Shown: positions 53,614-63,005, counted from the first letter of the stretch. The stretch: 64,000 nt of DNA from Labilibaculum sp041595635 (GCF_041595635.1 NZ_JBFHJW010000014.1:1-64000); one strand, 5' to 3'. Translations and numbers: made by a program. The notes: a model not told the origin generated them from the sequence alone.

Positions 53614-53706
53614 TTGGAGAACGAATCTATAAGAAGCGGTCTCCTTGATTAAAAATTTTGGTTAATAGTTAGATAAAGGGCGGTTGTGGTTACCGTCCTT
53701 TTTTTA
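53614..53706 (+). ncRNA. Candidate small RNA with its own promoter and terminator
   Basis: A transcript of about 90 bases would start after the promoter at 53603-53610. Its 5-prime half folds GGAGA-a-CG with CG-g-TCTCC around a 13-base loop (53616-53644). The 3-prime half ends in AGGGCGGT/ACCGTCCT, an 8-bp stem with one G-T pair and a 7-base loop (53677-53699), followed by seven Ts: a good intrinsic terminator. No reading frame over 13 codons exists here. The nearest upstream gene is on the other strand, and rnc lies convergent downstream, so the terminator has no upstream coding gene. It does not look like tmRNA, RNase P, 4.5S RNA or a tRNA. I cannot match it to a known RNA family. Confidence 0.6.
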
Positions 53707-53812
53707 TGCCCAAGAGAGAGCTAAATTATGAAATTCCTTTGTTCTCAAAAGTCCATCACAACTTAAATGATTTTAGATACCATTGTAAGTGATGCACAAT
53801 TTAATTTGAATA

Positions 53813-54553
53813 TTAGGAAGCAAGTTCTTCTTCTCTAATTCGAGTAAGAGCTTCCTGAGCAGCATTTTGCTGAGCCTCCTTTTTCGAGGTTCCTTTTCCT
53901 CTTCCCATTTTTACCTCCTCAACCTCAACTTCGGACATAAACAAAGGCAAACGCAATTCCTTATCAACTCCTCCATCGTGAGTATCAAAATAGATGTCTT
54001 TTTTATTTTTTTGAGCCCATTCAATCAATTTGCTCTTAAAGTTGGTTTCAACAGTAACCACTTCTTCCAAATTAATATAATCTCGAAAAATTTTATTCTC
54101 AATAAATTTTCGAGTTCTATCGTAGCCTTGATCAAGATAAATGGCACCAATAAAAGCCTCAAAAGCATCTCCATAAATGTGTTTGTTATTATTCAAGTTC
54201 ACATTAGAAACAACTTGCTTATCAAGTTCTATTTTAACAGCTAATTTATTCAGAGATTCCCGGCTAACAATCTTGGATCTTATTTGGGTTAAGAATCCCT
54301 CATCTTGATTGGGAAAGTATTTGTAGAGGATATCAGCAATTACAGCACCCAAAATTGCATCTCCGAGGTATTCGAGACGTTCATTATTGAAGCCGTATCC
54401 TTTTTTTTTGATGGTAGCAGATTTATGTATGAAAGCCAATTCATACAAATCTGAATTTATAGGTTCAATTCCTAAGGAATCAAAAAACAATCCATAAAAC
54501 TCCCTTTCAGGGTAGAAAAAAAGTTTTATGGATCGAAATATAGACTTTACCAC
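53813..54553 (-). CDS. rnc: Ribonuclease III
   Basis: The 246-residue enzyme cuts double-stranded RNA in rRNA and mRNA processing. The nuclease signature NERLEYLGDA is at 57-66, the second acidic motif GDAFEAFIGAIYLD near 127-140 supplies the metal ligands, and a C-terminal double-stranded-RNA-binding domain follows (about 170-240: KLIEWAQKN, GRGKGTSKKEAQQNAAQEAL). It lies three bases after fabF in the acpP-fabF-rnc operon, a common order in Bacteroidota. The N-terminus is longer than in E. coli by about 20 residues. Confidence 0.96.
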   Translation of the reverse strand: MVKSIFRSIKLFFYPEREFYGLFFDSLGIEPINSDLYELAFIHKSATIKKKGYGFNNERLEYLGDAILGAVIADILYKYFPNQDEGFLTQIRSKIVSRESLNKLAVKIELDKQVVSNVNLNNNKHIYGDAFEAFIGAIYLDQGYDRTRKFIENKIFRDYINLEEVVTVETNFKSKLIEWAQKNKKDIYFDTHDGGVDKELRLPLFMSEVEVEEVKMGRGKGTSKKEAQQNAAQEALTRIREEELAS

Positions 54554-54556
54554 AAA

Positions 54557-55810
54557 TTATTCAGTAAATGGTTTGAAAATTACCGATGCATTGTGACCAC
54601 CAAACCCAAATGTATTACTCAAAGCTGCACGAATTTCGCGCTTCTGGGCTTTGTGAAGTGTAAGGTTTAGTTTTTGATCAATGTTTGGATCTGGCTCACT
54701 AAAATTAATTGTAGGAGGAACTGTTTGATTTTGCATTGCCAAAATACAGGCAATTGCTTCTACAGATCCTGCTGCGCCAAGCAAGTGACCAGTCATTGAC
54801 TTAGTAGAACTAATGTTCAATTTATAAGCATGTTCACCAAAAACAGTTTGAATTGCTTTTGTTTCTGGAATATCACCAATAGGTGTTGATGTTCCATGAA
54901 CATTTACATAATCAATATCAGCTGGTGTTAATCCAGCATCTTCTAGTGCCATTTTCATAGCATTAATAGCTCCTCTTCCTTCCGGATGAGTTGCTGTTAG
55001 GTGGTAAGCATCACCAGACATTCCTCCACCAACAATTTCAGCATAAATTTTTGCTCCTCGTTTTTTAGCGTGCTCATATTCTTCTAGAATTAAGCTGCCA
55101 CTTCCTTCACCCATAACAAAACCGTCACGAGTTTTACAGAAAGGACGAGATGCCGTTTTATACTCTGCGTTGTTTGTAGACAATGCCTGCATAGAATTAA
55201 ATCCACCCAAGCCTGCTTCGTTAATCGCTGCTTCTGAACCTCCTGTGATAAAGATATTAGCTTTACCCAAACGGATATAGTTCATTGCATCAATCATAGC
55301 ATGTGAAGCCGAAGCGCATGCCGAAACAGTACCGTAATTAGGTCCTTGGAATCCATATTTCATAGAAATATGACCAGCGGCAATGTCAGAAATCATCTTA
55401 GGAATGAAGAAAGGAGAGAAACGAGGAGTTCCATCCCCGTTTGCATATCCTGTTACTTCATCTAAGAAAGTTTTAATTCCGCCAATACCAGAACCCCAGA
55501 TTACTCCAGCCTTTGTTAAATCTTCCGACTCAAGATCCAGATTTGAATCCTCAATAGCTTGTTTAGTCGCAACCAAAGCATACTGTGCGTACAAATCTAA
55601 TTTTCGAACTTCCTTGCGATCGAAATGATCGGTAGGCACGAAATTTTTAACTTCGCAAGCAAACTGAGTTTTGAACTTTGAAGCATCAAAATGAGTGATC
55701 ATTCCTGATCCTCCCACTCCGTTCTCCAAATTATCCCAAAATTCGGCAACAGAATTACCTATTGGGTTAATTGTTCCAAGCCCAGTTACTACTACTCTTC
55801 TAAATTCCAT
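54557..55810 (-). CDS. fabF: 3-oxoacyl-ACP synthase II FabF
   Basis: This condensing enzyme extends acyl chains in fatty acid synthesis by two carbons from malonyl-ACP. The 417 residues show the N-terminal VVVTGLGTINPIGN, active-site Cys165 in TVSACASASHAM, and the two catalytic histidines in NVHGTSTPIGD (near 305) and MTGHLLGAAGSVE (near 343). The C-terminal GFGGHNAS is also typical. It follows acpP by 21 bases and precedes rnc. Confidence 0.97.
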   Translation of the reverse strand: MEFRRVVVTGLGTINPIGNSVAEFWDNLENGVGGSGMITHFDASKFKTQFACEVKNFVPTDHFDRKEVRKLDLYAQYALVATKQAIEDSNLDLESEDLTKAGVIWGSGIGGIKTFLDEVTGYANGDGTPRFSPFFIPKMISDIAAGHISMKYGFQGPNYGTVSACASASHAMIDAMNYIRLGKANIFITGGSEAAINEAGLGGFNSMQALSTNNAEYKTASRPFCKTRDGFVMGEGSGSLILEEYEHAKKRGAKIYAEIVGGGMSGDAYHLTATHPEGRGAINAMKMALEDAGLTPADIDYVNVHGTSTPIGDIPETKAIQTVFGEHAYKLNISSTKSMTGHLLGAAGSVEAIACILAMQNQTVPPTINFSEPDPNIDQKLNLTLHKAQKREIRAALSNTFGFGGHNASVIFKPFTE

Positions 55811-55831
55811 AAAAAAGGTTCTGGTTAATAA

Positions 55832-56068
55832 TTACTTAGCGTTTTCTCCAATGTAAGAAATAGCGTCACCTACAGTACCAATGTTTTCTGCTTGATCATC
55901 AGGAATAGCGATATTGAATTCTTTTTCGAATTCCATGATTAGCTCAACTGTATCCAATGAATCAGCTCCAAGATCGTTAGTGAAACTAGCCTCAAGTGTT
56001 ACCTCAGTTTCGTCCACACCCAACTTATCAACTATGATAGCTTTTACTCTAGATGCAATATCAGACAT
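55832..56068 (-). CDS. acpP: Acyl carrier protein
   Basis: The 78-residue acidic protein carries growing acyl chains on a phosphopantetheine arm. Ser37 in GADSLDTVELIM is the attachment site. The four-helix layout and C-terminal AENIGTVGDAISYI are standard. It is first in the acpP-fabF-rnc operon. CAAAGGTA at 56175-56182 reads TACCTTTG on the minus strand, a full -7 match, giving a leader of about 100 bases. Confidence 0.97.
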   Translation of the reverse strand: MSDIASRVKAIIVDKLGVDETEVTLEASFTNDLGADSLDTVELIMEFEKEFNIAIPDDQAENIGTVGDAISYIGENAK

Positions 56069-56174
56069 AACTTTAAAATTTTAAGTGATTAAATATTTAA
56101 ACTAATTAATTTTCAACTGTGCAAAGAAATAAATTTACTCTAAAAAATTCAAATTTATTTCACAAAGTCGCGGT

Positions 56175-56182
56175 CAAAGGTA
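56175..56182 (-). promoter_or_regulatory. -7 box for acpP
   Basis: TACCTTTG on the minus strand matches TAnnTTTG fully. No clear -33 box; support is the consensus and its location in the divergent acpP-purN region. Confidence 0.45.
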
Positions 56183-56232
56183 ATTCTTTTTCCTTTTCTG
56201 CGAAATTATTTCCCTGCGAAATGCCTTTTGCA

Positions 56233-56240
56233 TATATTTG
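56233..56240 (+). promoter_or_regulatory. -7 box for purN
   Basis: TATATTTG matches TAnnTTTG fully and ends 30 bases before the purN ATG. A -33 partner is not evident. Confidence 0.45.
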
Positions 56241-56269
56241 TATGTTTTCGTTACACATGAACAAAAAAG

Positions 56270-56830
56270 ATGAAAAGACTAGCCATATTTGCCTCAGGAT
56301 CAGGCAGTAATGCCGAAAATATTGCCAATTATTTCAAGGGGAAACCAGAATTCGAAATTTCCGCAATTCTATCGAACAACCCCAGTGCCTTTGTACTTTC
56401 CAGAGCGAAACGCCTAAATATTCCCACTTTAGTATTTTCGAAATCAGAATTTAAAGAAACCGATGAAATTATTAATTTTTTAGCTGAAAAAAAGGTCGAT
56501 TTTATCGTTTTAGCAGGATTTCTTTGGCTACTTCCACTTAATTTACTGCGTAAATATCCCAACTCCATTGTAAATATTCACCCTGCTCTTTTGCCAAAAT
56601 ATGGTGGAAAAGGCATGTACGGAATGAAAGTTCATGAAGCTGTAATTAAAAATAAGGAGAAAGAAAGCGGAATAACCATACACATGATTAATGAGAACTA
56701 CGATGAAGGTAAAATTGTATTCCAGATAAAATGCAACATTGAAACCACTGATACTGCGATAGATGTGGCAGAAAAAATACACCAATTAGAATACGAATTC
56801 TACCCTAAAATAATTGAGCAATTACTCTAA
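56270..56830 (+). CDS. purN: Phosphoribosylglycinamide formyltransferase
   Basis: The enzyme transfers a formyl group from 10-formyltetrahydrofolate to glycinamide ribonucleotide, the third step of purine synthesis. The 186 residues include the phosphate loop FASGSGSNAENI near 7-18, LAGFLWLLP, the catalytic block NIHPALLPKYGG near 102-113 with Asn and His, and HMINENYDEGKIV near 140-152 with the catalytic Asp. It diverges from acpP and its end overlaps the convergent M23 peptidase gene by nine bases. Confidence 0.95.
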   Translation: MKRLAIFASGSGSNAENIANYFKGKPEFEISAILSNNPSAFVLSRAKRLNIPTLVFSKSEFKETDEIINFLAEKKVDFIVLAGFLWLLPLNLLRKYPNSIVNIHPALLPKYGGKGMYGMKVHEAVIKNKEKESGITIHMINENYDEGKIVFQIKCNIETTDTAIDVAEKIHQLEYEFYPKIIEQLL

Positions 56831-58102
56831 GGTAATTGCTTCTGGTGGATTTAGTTCATTCATCAATTTTTCCATTTCAATTTTATACCTTGCCTCATTT
56901 TCCTCTTTTACAGGCGATACTGGAGGTGATTTTAAATTCAAAGGATTAATTGCAGTTCCATTTTTATACACTCTAAAATCGAGGTGAGGACCTGTAGCTA
57001 ATCCTGTTGCTCCTACATATCCAATGGTTTCGCCTTGTTTTAATCTAACACCTGCTTTAATTCCTTTTGCAAACCTTGAAAGGTGCATATAGGTAGTTGA
57101 ATAAACACTATTGTGTTTTACACTAATGTAGTTACCACCACCATTTTTCTGATAGCCCTTTTTTGTAACCACTCCATCGCCAATAGTATGAACAGGAGTT
57201 CCGGTAGGCGCGGCGTAATCGACACCATGGTGTGCCCGATATCTTTTTAAAACTGGATGATATCTATTATTAGAAAACTTAGAACTGATTCTCGAATAGC
57301 GAAGAGGAGCTTTTAAAAATGCCTTTTGCAAACTCTTTCCTAGCTCATCAAAATAGCCTTCTTTATCTCCCTCAACAAAGGTAAAAGCGTAATTATTTGT
57401 GTTGTGATGGATGAAATTAGCTGCAATTACTTTAATCTCATGAATCGGTTGATCATCAACATACGATTCTTCATATATAATATTAAACTGATCTCCTTTA
57501 CCTATTCCGAAAAAATCAATAGTCCAAGCATAAATATCAGACAGCTCTATAGAGAGCAATGGATCTGAATTGGCCACAACCATAGCATTCCACAAAGAAG
57601 ACTCAATACTCCCTTTCACCTGCTTACGACGAACTTCAATTTCTTTCTCGCCTTTAAAAACATTTAAAGTATCGCGCAAATCAAAAACGATATATTCAAC
57701 CGGAGTATTCTCATAAATAAAATACTCAGGTGTTTTTATACTATCCTTTGTAAAAAGGACCGAATATTCGTGTCCTGATTTAATTTTTCGAACATTAAAT
57801 ACCGTTTTTGCTTTCTTTGCAATTTGATCAATCGTTCCATAACTAACATCGTACTGTCTTAGTATGGTTGACAAACTATGATTTCTTTTCACTGCATTAG
57901 TTTCCACCTGAAACTCATCAATAGGAAATCCATATTTAAGGTGCACTTGCTCCTTTTCTGTTGTATCCATAACAACAGTTTCCTGCGATATACTTTGATT
58001 TTGTTTCTGTTTTGAGAACCATTTTATGGCGAACAAGCCCAATAAAACAGCCAATGCAATCAATAAAGTCTTTAGGTTAAAGATTTTTCTCATAGTAGAC
58101 AT
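56822..58102 (-). CDS. M23 family metallopeptidase
   Basis: The 426-residue protein has a single N-terminal membrane helix (about 13-30), an OapA/LysM-like region (LSTILRQYDVSYGTIDQIA near 75-93), and a C-terminal LytM/M23 domain. The first zinc motif reads HHGVDYAAPTGTPV near 292 (His and Asp ligands). The second, usually HLHF/Y, reads GPHLDFRVYKNG near 370: the second His is replaced by Asp. Such proteins cut or regulate cutting of peptidoglycan cross-links; the change may alter metal binding or mark a regulator. The predicted location is periplasmic, membrane-anchored. It overlaps purN tail to tail. Confidence 0.88.
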   Translation of the reverse strand: MSTMRKIFNLKTLLIALAVLLGLFAIKWFSKQKQNQSISQETVVMDTTEKEQVHLKYGFPIDEFQVETNAVKRNHSLSTILRQYDVSYGTIDQIAKKAKTVFNVRKIKSGHEYSVLFTKDSIKTPEYFIYENTPVEYIVFDLRDTLNVFKGEKEIEVRRKQVKGSIESSLWNAMVVANSDPLLSIELSDIYAWTIDFFGIGKGDQFNIIYEESYVDDQPIHEIKVIAANFIHHNTNNYAFTFVEGDKEGYFDELGKSLQKAFLKAPLRYSRISSKFSNNRYHPVLKRYRAHHGVDYAAPTGTPVHTIGDGVVTKKGYQKNGGGNYISVKHNSVYSTTYMHLSRFAKGIKAGVRLKQGETIGYVGATGLATGPHLDFRVYKNGTAINPLNLKSPPVSPVKEENEARYKIEMEKLMNELNPPEAITLE

Positions 58103-58193
58103 ATAAATTTTAGAAGCCTAAAGGTATAACTGTTTTTATAGTCAAACAACTAATGCAAGCCCAAGACCATAGCTTTTAATCTTTTTTAAGAAA

Positions 58194-59066
58194 TTAGGAT
58201 TTAATCTTATCAAAACCTTTGCCGTAAACCCCCATAACACTTCCCATAGAAATAAACGCATCAGGATCGATCAACTTAATCATATTTAAAATGGCTTGAG
58301 CTTCTCTTTTTCGTGCCAACAGCATCAATACTTTCACTTCTTTTTCGCTGTATCCACCAGTACCACTAAGTACTGTTATCCCCTGATCAAGGGTATAAAC
58401 AACTTCTTTTCTGATTTCATCAGGCTTTTGAGTAAAAATAAAGATTTGCACAGATTGCTTACTTCCTTCAATAATCAGATCGACACAATAGGCACTAACA
58501 CCCATAGTCACAAAACCATACACTACTTGCTCTATAGAGCGCTCCAAAAAATACGAAGAAGAAATAATGATCACATCAATGGTTAGAAGCAATTGACCTG
58601 GACTGTAATTCTTGTACTTATTAATGATCATTGCGAGAATATCTGTTCCTCCAGTACTTCCTCCTCGGGATAAAATTATGCCAGCACTTGCTCCTGCAAG
58701 TATTCCTCCAATAATAGCACACATAAACCGATCGGAAACCAATGGTTCTTGAATTAGGGATTGAAACAACCACAGAAAAAACGAAAGAATCGTAATTCCA
58801 TAAATGGTTTTGATTCCAAAGCCAAAGCCCAAAATTTTAAAGGATATAAGAAGAAAAACTGAATTAATAAGAAAAACACTATAACCAACTTTAAAACCTG
58901 TTAGGTAGTAAATCATTGTTGCAATTCCCCCAACACCAGAACCCACAATTTCTGCAGGAATAATAAAGCCAGTCCAAGCCAGAGAACCAACTAGCAGTCC
59001 TAAAGTAATAATCAAGTATGACTGAAAATCAAATTTCTCATCAAATTTTACCAATAGATTCTTCAT
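58194..59066 (-). CDS. YitT family membrane protein, downstream copy
   Basis: The 290-residue protein is a YitT/DUF2179 protein: five or six transmembrane helices in the first 190 residues with the conserved GAIGG/GGTDILAMI motif (SRGGSTGGTDILAMIINKY), then a C-terminal DUF2179 domain (about 205-285: VYTLDQGITVLSGTGGYSEKEVKVLML). The function of the family is not established; transport or sensing is often suggested. It is a tandem paralogue of the upstream gene, with an 11-base gap. Confidence 0.9.
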   Translation of the reverse strand: MKNLLVKFDEKFDFQSYLIITLGLLVGSLAWTGFIIPAEIVGSGVGGIATMIYYLTGFKVGYSVFLINSVFLLISFKILGFGFGIKTIYGITILSFFLWLFQSLIQEPLVSDRFMCAIIGGILAGASAGIILSRGGSTGGTDILAMIINKYKNYSPGQLLLTIDVIIISSSYFLERSIEQVVYGFVTMGVSAYCVDLIIEGSKQSVQIFIFTQKPDEIRKEVVYTLDQGITVLSGTGGYSEKEVKVLMLLARKREAQAILNMIKLIDPDAFISMGSVMGVYGKGFDKIKS

Positions 59067-59077
59067 GCCTTACAATT

Positions 59078-59938
59078 TTAAGCTCTTATTTCATCAAAAC
59101 CAAGTCCGTAAACACCCATCACCGATCCCATGGATATAAAAGCCTTCTCATCCATTTGTTTAACCACACGAAAAATAGTTTGAGCCTCATGTTTCCGAAC
59201 TACGACCATTAAAATTTTTTTACTTTCCTTAGAATACCAACCAGTCGCATCAAGCATAGAAACCCCTCTATTCATTTCATTGGCAATTTTGTCGGCTATT
59301 TTCTCATACTCCGAAGAAACGATAAAAAGCTGAGCCGACTGTTTCGATCCCGAAATAACCATGTCGATAGAATAAGAGGTAATCGACATCACCACATATC
59401 CATACACAATGGTCGAAACATCATGGAAAACCAGATAAGAGGAGGCTATTATAAAAACATCTAGGTACAGTATGATACGCCCAGGACTAATGTTTCTGTA
59501 TTTATTAATAATCATTGCAATAATATCGGTTCCTCCTGAACTTCCTCCTTGCGATATGGTTAATCCAATGCCAGTACCACTTAGAACACCGCCAATAATT
59601 GCGGCCATAAATTTTTCATCGACCAAAGGAGCCGTAAAAATTTTCTGCATTGTAGAAAGTAAAATAGAGCCTAACAACATTGCAAATATTGTTTTCACAC
59701 CAAATTTACTCCCTAATATTTTGAGAGCAATTAAAATAAGAATAGCATTAAGTATAAAATAGGAATAACCTACTGGGATAACTTTTTCAGTTCCATAATA
59801 GATTAAAGTTCCAATACCCGTTACACCACCACCTATCATTCCTGATGGAATTAAAAAGGCTGTCCACCCGAAACTATAAATTGTCAATCCTAATGTAATG
59901 ATTAAAAAAGATCGAATTTCTGAATAATTTATTTTCAT
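59078..59938 (-). CDS. YitT family membrane protein, upstream copy
   Basis: The 286-residue protein shares the same plan and key motifs as its downstream neighbour: SQGGSSGGTDIIAMIINKY in the membrane part and, in the DUF2179 domain, NRGVSMLDATGWYSKESKK and a closing FISMGSVMGVYG. The two genes are clear tandem duplicates, 11 bases apart. The function is unknown. It starts just past the leuS terminator, about 85 bases after leuS ends, so it probably has its own promoter, which I could not identify. Confidence 0.9.
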   Translation of the reverse strand: MKINYSEIRSFLIITLGLTIYSFGWTAFLIPSGMIGGGVTGIGTLIYYGTEKVIPVGYSYFILNAILILIALKILGSKFGVKTIFAMLLGSILLSTMQKIFTAPLVDEKFMAAIIGGVLSGTGIGLTISQGGSSGGTDIIAMIINKYRNISPGRIILYLDVFIIASSYLVFHDVSTIVYGYVVMSITSYSIDMVISGSKQSAQLFIVSSEYEKIADKIANEMNRGVSMLDATGWYSKESKKILMVVVRKHEAQTIFRVVKQMDEKAFISMGSVMGVYGLGFDEIRA

Positions 59939-59945
59939 TTTCTTT

Positions 59946-59998
59946 TAAAAAAAAAGAGCTTAACCATTGTCGGTGTTTACCCAACAGGTTAAAGCTCT
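59946..59998 (-). terminator. Terminator of leuS
   Basis: On the minus strand AGAGCTTTAACC and GGTTAAGCTCT form a stem (one bulged base) around a 21-base loop, followed by a nine-base T run. It starts 25 bases beyond the leuS stop. Confidence 0.8.
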
Positions 59999-60022
59999 AA
60001 GTAATGTGCTTATTTTGTTGAT

Positions 60023-62785
60023 TTAAACTACGATATTAATGATTTTACCAGGAACAATAATGATCTTTTTAGGTGTTTTCCCATCAATCCATTTTTGCGA
60101 AATTTCGTGAGCTAGGACAACCTCTTCAATTTCATCTTTACCCATACTAATTGGCAAATCCAACATGAACCTCATTTTGCCATTAAATGAGACAGGGTAT
60201 TTATGATTATTTTCCTGAACAAAACTTTCATTAAACTCAGGAAAGCTTGCCTTTGTAATACTACATGTATTTCCACAAAGCTTCCAAAGTTCTTCAGAGA
60301 TATGAGGTGCAAATGGCGCTAGTGTTACCAATAGATCTTCCAAAACTGCCTTGTTATTACACTTTAGTGTGTACAATTCATTTACACAAATCATAAAGGC
60401 TGAAATTGATGTATTAAAAGAAAAGCGTTCAATGTCATCTTGAATTTTCTTAATGGTTTTATGAAGCACTTTTAATTCTTCCTTAGTTGGCTTATTCGTA
60501 GTAATCTCAAATTCACTTGCCTCATTATGGAACAATCTCCATAGTTTTCTCAGGAACTTATGTACTCCATCAATTCCATTGGTATCCCATGGTTTATGCG
60601 CTTCCAAAGGCCCCAAGAACATTTCATACAAACGAAGAGTATCAGCCCCATATTCTTCAACGATCACATCAGGGTTTACTACATTAAACATTGATTTGGA
60701 CATTTTTTCAACCGCCCACCCACAATGATATTTACCATCTTCTAAAATGAATTCAGCACCTTTGTATTCTGGCATCCAATTTCTAAAGGCTTCCAAATCA
60801 AGCAGATCATTTTTCACAATATTTACATCCACGTGAATATCTGTTGTTTCGTATTTATCTTTCAAACCATACGAAACGTATGTATTGGAATCTTTAACTC
60901 TATATACAAAATTCGAACGTCCCTGAATCATTCCCTGATTAATCAGTTTTTTGAATGGTTCGTCCTTACATACTTCTTTAATATCAAATAAAAACTTATT
61001 CCAAAAACGAGAATAAATTAAATGGCCCGTAGCATGTTCGGTTCCTCCAATGTACAAATCAACATCTTGCCAATATTCATTAGCTTCCTTAGAAACCAAC
61101 GAATCGCTGTTACGAGGATCCATATAACGCAAATAATATGCTGATGAACCAGCAAAACCAGGCATTGTGTTTAATTCAATAGGAAAACCGTCTTTTGTGG
61201 TCCAATCTTTCGCACGCCCCAAAGGTGGCTCTCCACTTTCTGTTGGCAAGTATTTATCAATCTCTGGCAATTCCAAAGGAAGCTCTTCCAAATCCATCAT
61301 TTGAGGCATTCCATCCTTAAAATAAACAGGGAATGGTTCGCCCCAATATCTTTGACGAGAGAAAATAGCGTCTCTCAATCTATAGTTGATTTTTTTCTTA
61401 CCTAAACCACGTGCTTCCACTTCCTGATTTGCCTTTACAATCGCATCTTTAACGTCGAGGCCATTCAAAAAATCAGAATTCATTGACTTACCAGTTTTTG
61501 CATCGTAAGATTCTTCAGAAATATCACCACCTGATACAACTTGAATAATTGGCAAATCAAAATGTTTTGCAAAAGCGTAATCTCTACTGTCATGTGCAGG
61601 AACCGCCATAATGGCACCAGTTCCGTATCCAGCAAGAACGTAATCACTCACCCAAACAGGAATTTCCTCGCCTGTAAAAGGATTTATTGCATAGGCCCCT
61701 GTAAAAGCTCCACTAATGGTTTTAACATCGGCCAAACGCTCTCTTTCAGTTCTCTTTTTCGTTGCCTCTATATAGGCATCAATATCTGCTTGACACTCTG
61801 GAGTAGTCAATTCTTGAACCAAATCACTCTCTGGAGCTAACACCATAAAAGTAACTCCAAAAATAGTATCGGGACGAGTAGTGAACACCTCCATTTTACA
61901 ATCTGAACCCTTCACGTCAAAATTTACTTCAGCACCAACAGAACGACCGATCCAGTTTTTCTGAATTTCTTTCAAAGAATCTGTCCACTCTAAAGTTTCC
62001 ATACCATCTAAAAGACGTTTGGCATAGGCCGAAACACGAAGCGACCACTGACGCATTTTCTTTTGAATTACTGGATGACCTCCGCGAACAGAAGTTCCAT
62101 CTTTGACCTCATCATTTGCTAAAACAGTCCCTAATTTAGGACACCAGTTTACCATTGTATCAGCTAAATAAGCCAAACGATAATTTAAAAGAATCTCTTG
62201 TTTTTGCTTATCAGAGAACGAGTTCCATTCTTCTGCAGAAAAAGCTTCTGTTTCAGAACAAGCCGCATTAAGGGAAGAATTTCCAGATTTCTCAAATTTT
62301 GAAATTAAAGAGTCAATAGACTCAGCTTTCTCGGTATCATTATTAAAATAATGATTAAACATTTGAATAAATGCCCACTGTGTCCATTTGTAGTACTCAG
62401 GATCGCAAGTTCGCAACTCGCGATTCCAATCAAATGAGAAGCCTATTTTATCTAATTGCTGACGATACCTAGCAATATTTGTTTCTGTAGTAATAGCAGG
62501 ATGCTGTCCTGTTTGAATTGCATATTGCTCAGCAGGCAAACCATAGGCATCGTATCCCATTGGATGAAGTACATTAAAGCCTTTTAAAGTTTTATATCGA
62601 GAATAGATGTCGGAAGCAATATACCCAAGAGGGTGCCCAACATGTAATCCAGCTCCTGAAGGATACGGAAACATATCAAGAACGTAAAATTTTGGTTTTT
62701 CCGAATCAACCTCAACTTTGTAGGTTTTCTCATCGATCCAATACTTTTGCCACTTTTGTTCTATTTCTTTAAACTTATACTCCAT
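60023..62785 (-). CDS. leuS: Leucyl-tRNA synthetase
   Basis: This class I synthetase charges tRNA-Leu. The 920 residues include the HIGH motif HVGH at 48-51, the leucine-specific editing (CP1) domain at about 235-430 with TTRPDTIFG, and the KMSKS motif at 694-698. The anticodon-binding domain follows, and the C-terminus closes with KTPKKIIIVPGKIINIVV. The length is typical of the Bacteroidota enzyme, with an insertion near residues 145-195 (ESIDSLISKFEKSGN). CAAAATTA at 62827-62834 reads TAATTTTG on the minus strand, a candidate -7 box 42 bases upstream. Confidence 0.97.
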   Translation of the reverse strand: MEYKFKEIEQKWQKYWIDEKTYKVEVDSEKPKFYVLDMFPYPSGAGLHVGHPLGYIASDIYSRYKTLKGFNVLHPMGYDAYGLPAEQYAIQTGQHPAITTETNIARYRQQLDKIGFSFDWNRELRTCDPEYYKWTQWAFIQMFNHYFNNDTEKAESIDSLISKFEKSGNSSLNAACSETEAFSAEEWNSFSDKQKQEILLNYRLAYLADTMVNWCPKLGTVLANDEVKDGTSVRGGHPVIQKKMRQWSLRVSAYAKRLLDGMETLEWTDSLKEIQKNWIGRSVGAEVNFDVKGSDCKMEVFTTRPDTIFGVTFMVLAPESDLVQELTTPECQADIDAYIEATKKRTERERLADVKTISGAFTGAYAINPFTGEEIPVWVSDYVLAGYGTGAIMAVPAHDSRDYAFAKHFDLPIIQVVSGGDISEESYDAKTGKSMNSDFLNGLDVKDAIVKANQEVEARGLGKKKINYRLRDAIFSRQRYWGEPFPVYFKDGMPQMMDLEELPLELPEIDKYLPTESGEPPLGRAKDWTTKDGFPIELNTMPGFAGSSAYYLRYMDPRNSDSLVSKEANEYWQDVDLYIGGTEHATGHLIYSRFWNKFLFDIKEVCKDEPFKKLINQGMIQGRSNFVYRVKDSNTYVSYGLKDKYETTDIHVDVNIVKNDLLDLEAFRNWMPEYKGAEFILEDGKYHCGWAVEKMSKSMFNVVNPDVIVEEYGADTLRLYEMFLGPLEAHKPWDTNGIDGVHKFLRKLWRLFHNEASEFEITTNKPTKEELKVLHKTIKKIQDDIERFSFNTSISAFMICVNELYTLKCNNKAVLEDLLVTLAPFAPHISEELWKLCGNTCSITKASFPEFNESFVQENNHKYPVSFNGKMRFMLDLPISMGKDEIEEVVLAHEISQKWIDGKTPKKIIIVPGKIINIVV

Positions 62786-62826
62786 GATACTATTGATAAA
62801 TATGGTTATTTCTTGCTATTAAAGCG

Positions 62827-62834
62827 CAAAATTA
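62827..62834 (-). promoter_or_regulatory. -7 box for leuS
   Basis: TAATTTTG on the minus strand matches TAnnTTTG fully; no -33 partner is visible. Confidence 0.4.
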
Positions 62835-62986
62835 ACAAAAGTTTGGAATTATTTATGGACTTTGGAACCGAAGTCTTATTTTATTAAAAATTGGCAACTA
62901 ACGGTTTAGATCGGTCCACCAAAAAAGGCTGAAATTATTTGTTCTCAGGAATAGATGAGAATGCAAGGCATAACAAAATATTTTTA

Positions 62987-62994
62987 TAAATTTG
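62987..62994 (+). promoter_or_regulatory. -7 box for tRNA-Arg
   Basis: TAAATTTG matches the consensus fully, and ends 12 bases before the tRNA 5-prime end, the right spacing for a short leader. Confidence 0.5.
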
Positions 62995-63005
62995 CATCCA
63001 CAATT

